Below are positions 34,724-40,723 of a DNA stretch of 40,723 nt, in pieces (position 1 is the stretch's first letter; each line of letters opens with the position of its first letter). Both the position numbers and the translations under genes were made by a program. The DNA lies in NCBI GenBank assembly GCA_013314855.1, contig JABUEW010000029.1, positions 1-40,723 on the forward strand, given 5' to 3'. The DNA comes from Bacillota bacterium. GTDB lineage: Bacteria > Bacillota > Clostridia > Acetivibrionales > DUMC01. The notes under the pieces were generated by a model. The model did not search any database and was not told where the DNA came from. It was given only the letters and a program-made list of their open reading frames with translations.

Positions 34724-35783
34724 GATGACATCACATGAAAGATTTATCAAAATATTTGAACATAAAGAAGCCGATAGAATTCCAATTTATGATATACCAT
34801 GGGCAGGAACTATAAGACGGTGGCATAGGGAGGGGATGCCGGAGGGCATAAGCTATATAGATTATTTTGGCCTTGACAAAATAGCTCATATAAATGTGGA
34901 TATCACACCGCAATATGAAGAAAAGACACTTGAGGAAACGGATGAGTACAGGATATATACCACTAAGTGGGGCGTAACTTTGAAAAGTTGGAAACAAGAT
35001 GATTCCACGCCCGAGTTTATAAATTTCACTATAACAGACCCCGACAGATGGGTTGAAGCAAAAAAGCGTATGGTTCCTACGAAGGATAGAATTAACTGGG
35101 ATTATCTTAAGAAAAACTATAAAAAGTGGCGTGAAGAGGGATATTGGATAGAAGCAGGGCTTTGGTTCGGCTTTGATGTTTCTCATTCTTGGGCAGTTGG
35201 AACCGAAAGGTTTCTTGTTGCGTTGGTTGAAGAACCGGAGTGGTGCATTGACATGTTCAACCACTTTCTTGACGTGAATATTGCGCTTTTGGAAATGGTG
35301 TGGGATGCCGGATATGAGTTTGACAGCGTTAAATGGCCGGATGATATGGGATACAAGCACAGTCAGTTCTTTTCGGTAAAAATGTATAGAGATCTTTTGA
35401 AGCCTGTACATAAAAGAGCTATAGACTGGGCACATTCCAGAGGTGTTAAGGCACATCTCCATTCGTGTGGAGATATTAATCCATTCATACCTGAGCTTAT
35501 TGATATAGGTCTCGACGCTCTCAATCCTCTGGAGGTAAAGGCTGGAATGGATCCTATAGAATTAAAAAAGAAATACGGGAAGGACTTGGTGTTCCATGGA
35601 GGAATAAATGCAGTATTATGGGATGATACTGAAGCAATAGAGGCTGAGATGAGGAGAGTAATTCCAGTAATGAAGGACTCAGGAGGATACATTTTTTCTT
35701 CCGACCATTCCATACCGAATAGTGTTAGCTTTGAAAATTTCAAAAGGATAATTGATTTAGTGAAAGAATTGGGAAGTTATTAA
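34716..35783 (+). CDS. Uroporphyrinogen decarboxylase (UroD)-family protein
   Basis: This 355-residue TIM-barrel protein belongs to the UroD/MtaA superfamily: SHERFIKIFEHKEADRIPI at the start, GTERFLVALVEEPEW, DDMGYKHSQFFSVKMYRDL, HLHSCGDINPFIPELID with the His and Cys that bind zinc in the methyltransferase branch, and HGGINAVLWDDTEAIE. It is not the heme enzyme; members of this branch occur in clostridial sugar or methyl-transfer clusters with unknown substrates. CGAGGAG precedes ATG 34716. It lies downstream of the sugar transporter and oxidoreductase, from which it is now separated by the type III relic. Confidence 0.85.
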   Translation: MYKMTSHERFIKIFEHKEADRIPIYDIPWAGTIRRWHREGMPEGISYIDYFGLDKIAHINVDITPQYEEKTLEETDEYRIYTTKWGVTLKSWKQDDSTPEFINFTITDPDRWVEAKKRMVPTKDRINWDYLKKNYKKWREEGYWIEAGLWFGFDVSHSWAVGTERFLVALVEEPEWCIDMFNHFLDVNIALLEMVWDAGYEFDSVKWPDDMGYKHSQFFSVKMYRDLLKPVHKRAIDWAHSRGVKAHLHSCGDINPFIPELIDIGLDALNPLEVKAGMDPIELKKKYGKDLVFHGGINAVLWDDTEAIEAEMRRVIPVMKDSGGYIFSSDHSIPNSVSFENFKRIIDLVKELGSY

Positions 35784-35855
35784 AACAGTATGATACGGGA
35801 CGTTTTGTTTTTCATATTGATTAGTTAATAAAATAAATAAAATAAGGAGCCTACT

Positions 35856-35897
35856 ATGAGATTTTCGATGATTTGCCTTAACAGAATATTGGAATAA
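35856..35897 (+). pseudogene. Truncated start of a gene after the UroD-family gene
   Basis: AAGGAG (35844-35849) and ATG 35856 open a frame of 13 codons (MRFSMICLNRILE) that ends at TAA 35895-35897. A good ribosome site before so short a frame suggests the start of a normal gene cut off by the sequence that begins at about 35880 and leads into the inverted repeat. The original family cannot be told. Confidence 0.4.
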
Positions 35898-35946
35898 GCA
35901 AGGGTGTTGTTGACATGCCCGGAAAAGCGTTGCGCTTAGATATCAA

Positions 35947-36073
35947 GGTAATAGTGTTATCGGATGAATTAAATGTATGCTTAAATTTATGCATTATTGT
36001 TACATAATTGGATGAAATTACTATAAAAGGCAGTATTAATAGGTACGAATAAAATTTTGATGCTTCAGCTCTG
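35947..36073 (+). repeat. Left copy of a 127-bp inverted pair flanking the BREX locus
   Basis: This segment matches the reverse complement of 40597-40723 at 107 of 127 positions with no gaps. In the frame ending at TAA 36005-36007 both copies encode the tail VIVLSD(E/D)LNV(C/W)LNLC and share the stop codon. The first six differences all fall on third codon positions, the mark of selection on protein. An open frame extends the left tail upstream to about 35888 (GISKGVVDMPGKALRLDIK). About 66 bp of shared 3' noncoding sequence ends at GCTTCAGCTCTG. The gene is not recognised; it may belong to an insertion sequence. Confidence 0.9.
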
Positions 36074-36109
36074 AGGTTCTCTTTTTTTTTAGTTTCTGAT
36101 CCAAAAATA

Positions 36110-36118
36110 TGATATAAT
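36110..36118 (+). promoter_or_regulatory. Extended -10 promoter of brxF
   Basis: TGA followed by TATAAT (36113-36118) is an extended -10 element about 60 nt before brxF. It lies 36 nt inside the left inverted copy, so the promoter belongs to the BREX fragment. A T-run occurs at 36082-36090. The rest of the 35784-36178 gap is covered by the truncated gene start and the repeat. Confidence 0.5.
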
Positions 36119-36178
36119 GTAAATCGATATTTTCGTAAATATTTATAATTCATAAATATTAGTAAAAGGTGATGGTTT

Positions 36179-36667
36179 GTGGCTGATATCGGCGAATTTA
36201 AGGAATTAGCCGCTTCTCTGTCCAGTGAGTACTACAAGCTTCTTTTATTGGTTGGCGGCAGCGGGAGAGGAAAGACAAGCTTTATAAGAAAAATCTGCAG
36301 TGAAGATACTGATAAATATAGATACATAAATTTAAACCGGGCATTATCTGAAAAGTTGAAGGAAATACCGATAGCAGAGAGATGCTACTATGTGCAGGAT
36401 TACATAGATGATATTGTAAAAGATAATCCGGGTGATTTTTTGGTGTTGGATAACATAGAGATAATTTTCTCCAGGCACCTCCAGGTAGAGCCGTTAAGAT
36501 TATTGAAAAATATTTCAAAATACAGAAAAACAATTACCGCGTGGCCGGGAAGCATAAAGGACGGATATTTGACCTATGCCGAACCCTGGCATAAGGATTA
36601 TGTCAAATATAGTTTAAATGATTTGGAGTGCTTATATATAAATCTTGAGAGGGGTATGCAGTTATGA
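36179..36667 (+). CDS. brxF: BrxF, small P-loop ATPase of BREX type 3
   Basis: This 162-residue P-loop protein has Walker A LLVGGSGRGKTSF (K32, T33) and a Walker B-like DFLVLDNIEIIF (about 87-98). A lone ATPase of this size placed directly before a 1200-residue BrxC/PglY is the signature of BREX type 3, whose first gene is brxF. The start is GTG 36179 behind AAAAGGTGATGG; a nearby ATG at 36172 is out of frame. The end overlaps brxC by 4 nt (ATGA). Its biochemical role is unknown in the family. Confidence 0.82.
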   Translation: MADIGEFKELAASLSSEYYKLLLLVGGSGRGKTSFIRKICSEDTDKYRYINLNRALSEKLKEIPIAERCYYVQDYIDDIVKDNPGDFLVLDNIEIIFSRHLQVEPLRLLKNISKYRKTITAWPGSIKDGYLTYAEPWHKDYVKYSLNDLECLYINLERGMQL

Positions 36668-39600
36668 AGTATAGGGATTTAATACAGTTTGAACCTATTG
36701 AAACTGTAGTTAAATTGAAGGATGCGGATACCAGGAGTGAGGCGGAAAGACTGGTAAAAACCTATGTAATGTCGGACAGTATGGCTGATAGCTTAATAGG
36801 CGTAGTTTTGCCGCAATTGCAATTTGAACGGACTGTTGACAATAAAGGAGTTTTTATCGTCGGTAATTACGGCACGGGCAAATCCCACCTTATGTCGGTT
36901 ATATCGGCGATTGCAGAAGATGCCGAGCTTTTGAACCTGGTAAAGCATGATGAATTTAAGAAACATGCTCAATCCATTGCAGGGAAGTTTGAAGTTTTAA
37001 GATTTGAAATCGGTGCTTCCAAGATGAATTTACGTGACATCATTTTAAGCAATATAGAAAAAGACCTGAAAAAACGGGGGATTGGCTATAAATTCCCACC
37101 TGTAGATAAAGTTACCGACAATAAACAATATTTGATTGAAATGATGGGGCTTTTTGAAGAAAAATATCCCGGCAAAGGATATTTGATAGTTGTTGACGAA
37201 CTGCTTGATTACTTGCAGCATAAAAAAGAACTTGAAATTAAGTTTGACCTGGGGTTCTTGCGTGAAATGGGAGAAGTGAGCAAAAACACCCGTATAAGAT
37301 TCATGGCGGGAGTACAGGAAACCCTATTTGACAATCCGTCTTTCTCGTTTGTTGCAAAAACCATATTAAAGGTTAAAGACAGGTATGAGCAGATCATAAT
37401 AAAAAGAGAGGATATATCCTATGTGGTTTCTCAAAGACTGCTGCAAAAAAATAATGAACAGAAGGCATGGATAAGGGAGCACCTGCAGAATTTTAGCTCC
37501 ATGTACAAAAACATGGCCGACCGGCTAGAAGAATATACAAACCTTTTTCCAATCCATCCTGCATACCTGGAGACATTTGAAAAAGTATACATAGCAGAAA
37601 AGAGAGAAGTACTGAAGACCATTACCATGACCATTCGGGAAATTCTTGATGAGGATGTTCCCCACGATGAGCCCGGTCTTGTTTCATACGATGCATACTG
37701 GACGTTTATAAAAAATAATCCGTCAAACAGGACTGACCCTGATATTAAGGAAGTGATTGATAAAAGTGAAATATTGGAGGGAATCATTAGGAATTCTTTC
37801 ACGAGATTGCCGTATAAGCCAATGGCGCTGCGGATTATATATGCTTTAAGTGTCCACAGGCTGACAACCGGAAGCATCAACGTACCAATAGGAATAACGG
37901 TACAGAACATGAAGGATGACTTATGCATATATGATTCAATGCTCCCGGAGAAGGAAGAGGACTTTCTTATTACTACGATAGAAACGGTAATGAGAGAGAT
38001 TTCCAATACCGTCAGCGGGCAGTTTATTGAATATAACCGTGAAAATGAGCAGTATTACCTTGATTTGAAAAAGGATATAGATTACAATGCAAGAATCCGG
38101 CAAAAAGCCGATGTGCTGGATGATGACAGCCTTAACGAATATTATTTTGACATCATCAATAAGGCAACCGAGTGGGATGCACCGGAGTATGTAACGGGTT
38201 TTAAAATATATGAATATGAGCTGCTCTGGGAGGATAAAAATGTTACAAGACAGGGGTACCGCTTTTTAGGAACCCCTAACGAACGTTCTACTGCACACCC
38301 CCCAAGGGATTTCTATGTTTATTTTTTGCCTCCTTACGGGGCAAATAATTATAATAGTGAAGACAATGAAGATGAAGTTTATTTTGAATTTATCGGTGAT
38401 GATGAATTTAAAGATGTATTAAAATTGTATACTGCTGCACATAAAATGGCAGAGGTTTCATCAAGCGAAAGTAAAGCTACCTACCTAAATAAAGCTGCAG
38501 GATATCAGAAAAGTGCCATAAATTGGATACATAAAAACATAAGCCAATGTTTTAATGTAAGGTATAGGGGGGAGAGCAGGAGCATATTAAATTGGTTAAC
38601 AGGTAGAAGATTGGGGGACAGGACCCTTAAGGAACAGATAGATATGGCTGCATCCGCCGGCCTGTCAACATGGTTTAACGAGCTGTACCCCGATTATCCA
38701 AGATTTTCACTGACTATAACATCAAACAATATAAATCAGATGTTCAAAAATGGGATGGAATATATTGCAGGTAAGGAAACCGATACAGGAATGAAAGTTC
38801 TTGATTCTTTTAAGCTTTTAGATGGAGATATAATTGCGCCCCATAAATCAGTGTATGGAAAATACTTCATTGATGTTATAAACAACCTGCCGCAAGGCAG
38901 AGTATTAAATAGGGGAGATATCATTGAGCGCATCAATGAAGATACGGAATATGACAGGAAGTTTAAATTGGAGCCCATTTGGGTGGCATTGATTTTGTCT
39001 GCAATGGTTTATAGCGGGGATATCATCCTTACAGTAGGAAAAAAGACTTATGATGCCACCATGCTTAAGGAACTGGCAGCAGAAAATACTTATGATTTGA
39101 TAAATTTCAAACATTGCGAAAGACCAAGGGACATACCCATAGCCGTGTTAAAAAAGCTTTTTGAAATGTTGGGGTTACCTCCCGGACAGATTGTTAATGC
39201 CAACACAAGGGATGCTGCCGTAGCGGGCATGCTTATCAGGATAGATGAATATATTGAAAAAGCTTTGAAGGCCATTGTATTCCTCAATGGAGACACGACA
39301 ATATGGGGGAGGCCTTCATTGGAACCTTATAAAGTTGAAAATTATAAGGGTAGTATCAGGAGTTTTAAAGAGTTCCTTGATTCTATAAAAAGATACAATA
39401 CCCAGGCAAAACTTAAGAACTTTAAATATACCGGTGAAGATATTGAAAAACATGCGGCTGCTTTAAAGCAACTTGCCGAAATCGATAAAATAAAGGAACT
39501 AAAGACAACAATTGAGACCGATACTTCTTATATTTCAGCAGCAGAGGTTATATTAAATGATAAATCGTGGATGGACAAGGTAAATGCATTAAAAACAAAA

Positions 39601-40332
39601 TTGGAAATGGCATTGAAGGATATCAACAGCATAGATGAAAACTTTATCCGGATATTCAATATTGAATTGGCAGAATTGAAAGACGAGTATATAAGCCTGT
39701 ACATGGAGCTTCATAAAAAGCACAGGCTTGATTTAAAGGGTGACAATGCCAAAAAGAGGATTATGAGGGGGAATGAGCTGAATAACCTGAAAAGACTGAC
39801 TGCCATTGAGGGCATACTTCCGGTTATCAGGTTAACGAAAATCCTGGAGAAAATTTCCGGATTAAACACTTGTTATAACCTTACGGAACAGGATATGAAA
39901 AGCAAGTATATATGCCCACACTGTAAATTTAACCCCTCGGAGGGCAGTAAGCCCGTATACGGAGTAATTGACTCGGTGGAGAATGATATTGACAGGCTTT
40001 ATGAAGAATGGACCGAAATTATTATAAACAGCATAGAAGACCCAATGGTAAAAGGGAATATACCTTATTTGAAGCCGGAGCAGCAGGAAGCAATAAACAA
40101 GCTACTAAATACAGGAAAGCTACCTGATGTTATTGATGGGAACTTTATATCAGGTGTCAATACATTAATGCAAGGCCTTGAAAAAATTGAAGTATCTATA
40201 GAAGATATGAAGAAAGCCGTATTCGGCGATGGCCCTGCCGGTATAGATGATATCAGGGCGAGATTTGAAAGATTCATAGGAGAACTCACAAAAGGCAAAG
40301 ACGAGAACAAAGTAAGAATTATTATAAAATAG
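36664..40332 (+). CDS. brxC: BrxC/PglY-type ATPase of BREX type 3 (DUF6079-like)
   Basis: This 1222-residue ATPase is the core P-loop protein of BREX phage defence. Walker A is GNYGTGKSH (G67-K73-S74) and Walker B is LIVVDELLDYL near 174-184; a sensor-like region RIRFMAGVQETLFD follows. The middle region is long and unassigned. Near the end CPHC (about 1084-1087) could be half of a zinc site. The length is normal and the frame is intact. In a complete BREX-3 locus pglX (adenine methyltransferase), brxHII, pglZ and brxA follow; here only the first codons of pglX remain. It is therefore probably an orphan without defence activity unless the rest is encoded elsewhere. Confidence 0.85.
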   Translation: MKYRDLIQFEPIETVVKLKDADTRSEAERLVKTYVMSDSMADSLIGVVLPQLQFERTVDNKGVFIVGNYGTGKSHLMSVISAIAEDAELLNLVKHDEFKKHAQSIAGKFEVLRFEIGASKMNLRDIILSNIEKDLKKRGIGYKFPPVDKVTDNKQYLIEMMGLFEEKYPGKGYLIVVDELLDYLQHKKELEIKFDLGFLREMGEVSKNTRIRFMAGVQETLFDNPSFSFVAKTILKVKDRYEQIIIKREDISYVVSQRLLQKNNEQKAWIREHLQNFSSMYKNMADRLEEYTNLFPIHPAYLETFEKVYIAEKREVLKTITMTIREILDEDVPHDEPGLVSYDAYWTFIKNNPSNRTDPDIKEVIDKSEILEGIIRNSFTRLPYKPMALRIIYALSVHRLTTGSINVPIGITVQNMKDDLCIYDSMLPEKEEDFLITTIETVMREISNTVSGQFIEYNRENEQYYLDLKKDIDYNARIRQKADVLDDDSLNEYYFDIINKATEWDAPEYVTGFKIYEYELLWEDKNVTRQGYRFLGTPNERSTAHPPRDFYVYFLPPYGANNYNSEDNEDEVYFEFIGDDEFKDVLKLYTAAHKMAEVSSSESKATYLNKAAGYQKSAINWIHKNISQCFNVRYRGESRSILNWLTGRRLGDRTLKEQIDMAASAGLSTWFNELYPDYPRFSLTITSNNINQMFKNGMEYIAGKETDTGMKVLDSFKLLDGDIIAPHKSVYGKYFIDVINNLPQGRVLNRGDIIERINEDTEYDRKFKLEPIWVALILSAMVYSGDIILTVGKKTYDATMLKELAAENTYDLINFKHCERPRDIPIAVLKKLFEMLGLPPGQIVNANTRDAAVAGMLIRIDEYIEKALKAIVFLNGDTTIWGRPSLEPYKVENYKGSIRSFKEFLDSIKRYNTQAKLKNFKYTGEDIEKHAAALKQLAEIDKIKELKTTIETDTSYISAAEVILNDKSWMDKVNALKTKLEMALKDINSIDENFIRIFNIELAELKDEYISLYMELHKKHRLDLKGDNAKKRIMRGNELNNLKRLTAIEGILPVIRLTKILEKISGLNTCYNLTEQDMKSKYICPHCKFNPSEGSKPVYGVIDSVENDIDRLYEEWTEIIINSIEDPMVKGNIPYLKPEQQEAINKLLNTGKLPDVIDGNFISGVNTLMQGLEKIEVSIEDMKKAVFGDGPAGIDDIRARFERFIGELTKGKDENKVRIIIK

Positions 40333-40350
40333 TGGAGTGGGGGTAGCATC

Positions 40351-40437
40351 ATGGAATTAACCAAGGAAATGATAGATAAAGTAAGGGATATTGACGGATT
40401 TCCCATAGGTAAAGATGAGGATATTATTAAACCCTAA
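40351..40437 (+). pseudogene. pglX (BREX-3 methyltransferase), N-terminal stub
   Basis: ATG 40351, 18 nt after brxC and preceded by a G-rich ribosome site, codes MELTKEMIDKVRDIDGFPIG and KDEDIIKP, then stops at TAA 40435-40437. The start resembles that of the BREX type 3 adenine-specific methyltransferase, which directly follows brxC. The full protein has roughly a thousand residues, so nearly all of it is lost. The break lies at about 40430; the sequence beyond belongs to the right-hand flanking element. Confidence 0.75.
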
Positions 40438-40550
40438 CTTTTCGACTTTACGTAATATGCATTCCTAATGAATCCATAAGAACCTTTGTCTTATTGGCAA
40501 TTTCAGACGTCACCCATTGCTGATTAATTTTTAATTTATGATGCATTAAT

Positions 40551-40579
40551 ATTATATTCAGTGATGTGAATAAAGTCAA
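40551..40579 (-). promoter_or_regulatory. Strong minus-strand promoter near the right inverted copy
   Basis: On the minus strand TTGACT (40579-40574) and TATAAT (40556-40551) are exactly 17 nt apart. It fires left, towards the pglX stub and the 3' end of brxC. The only frame it serves is a 32-codon ORF (40448-40546) whose ATG lies at the predicted transcript start and has no ribosome site. It could make an antisense RNA or belong to a cut-off element. Confidence 0.55.
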
Positions 40580-40596
40580 GTATTCAACACATGCAC

Positions 40597-40723
40597 CAGA
40601 GCTGAAGCATGAAAATTTTATTCTTATCCATTAATAGTGGCTGCGTTAGTAATTTTATCCAATTATATAATAATATTACATAAATTTAACCATACGTTTA
40701 AGTCATCGGATAACACTATAACC
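40597..40723 (-). repeat. Right copy of the 127-bp inverted pair (continues past the window)
   Basis: This is the reverse-complement partner of 35947-36073. Read on the minus strand it gives VIVLSDDLNVWLNLC and then NIII before the shared stop, followed by the same 3' flank down to GCTTCAGCTCTG. It reaches the window edge still aligned, so the gene or element continues outside. Its 3' end points towards the BREX fragment, as does that of the left copy. Confidence 0.9.

Noticed and set aside
34731-35462. 243-residue minus-strand open frame opposite the UroD-family gene
   Set aside because: It lies wholly opposite a well-recognised conserved gene, has no ribosome site and no recognisable domain.
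35878-36153. 91-residue minus-strand frame across the left inverted copy
   Set aside because: In the shared 127 bp the first differences fall on third positions of the opposite strand's frame, so the coding strand is plus, ending at TAA 36005-36007.
36848-36865. GTTTTTATCGT inside brxC resembling the start of the CRISPR repeat
   Set aside because: The match stops after 11 bases and lies in a conserved coding stretch before Walker A; chance similarity.
40448-40546. 32-residue minus-strand ORF behind the strong promoter
   Set aside because: The ATG lies at the predicted transcript start with no ribosome site, and the peptide resembles nothing I recognise; kept only as a promoter observation.

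Overview
The window looks like chromosome from a low-GC, Gram-positive, anaerobic clostridium close to Acetivibrio/Hungateiclostridium (the Clostridium thermocellum group). The CRISPR repeat, the TM1802-type I-B Cas proteins, the Lpl/Ytc-type sugar ABC transporter and the strong AGGAGG ribosome sites all fit. The assignment rests on recognising families, not on a search.

Layout. 1-148 is the leader-side flank of a CRISPR array. 149-6040 is one array of 65 copies of a 30-nt repeat. It is split after repeat 62 by an IS110-family element with a structured 5' noncoding region, a bridge-RNA candidate. 6041-6659 is AT-rich and carries a 12-bp palindrome. 6660-13264 is a type I-B interference operon (cas8b, cas7, cas5, cas3, cas4), with a strong candidate internal start for a small subunit (Cas11b) inside cas8b. 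13373-21579 is a six-gene Cmr-like type III module built on a Csx11-type Cas10 (subtype III-C). Both enzymatic motifs of that Cas10, HD and GGDD, look degenerate, while the Cmr4 cleavage Asp is kept. No cas6, cas1 or cas2 lies in the window, so crRNA processing and adaptation must come from elsewhere.

21580-25588 is a scrapyard: a GyrI-like effector-binding gene, a glycerophosphodiesterase with an internal deletion, a permease remnant broken by a 17-bp tandem duplication, two transposase remnants, and an intact MFS exporter with a palindromic operator. 25589-33491 is a sugar-uptake cluster: a membrane-anchored AraC-type regulator on the minus strand, then two permeases, a lipoprotein binding protein and a Gfo/Idh/MocA oxidoreductase. 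A TTGACG-18-TATAAT promoter preceded by two direct repeats with a 20-bp period drives the transporter. 33733-34513 holds what appear to be remains of a second, Csm-like type III locus, followed by a UroD-family gene (34716-35783).

35784-40723 is a decayed type 3 BREX locus: brxF, brxC/pglY, and only the first 28 codons of pglX. It is bracketed by two 127-bp inverted copies of one sequence (107/127 identical, no gaps). Both copies encode the same C-terminal tail and stop codon, so the fragment sits between two convergent copies of an unrecognised gene or element, as in a composite transposon.

Together this is a defence island. I-B and III-C probably share the single array and a Cas6 supplied in trans; a BREX-3 fragment and a dead Csm-like locus show turnover. 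The points most worth checking are the BREX-flanking inverted pair, the IS110 element with its bridge-RNA candidate inside the array, the internal cas11b start, two spacers that are reverse complements of each other, and the apparently enzyme-dead Csx11.
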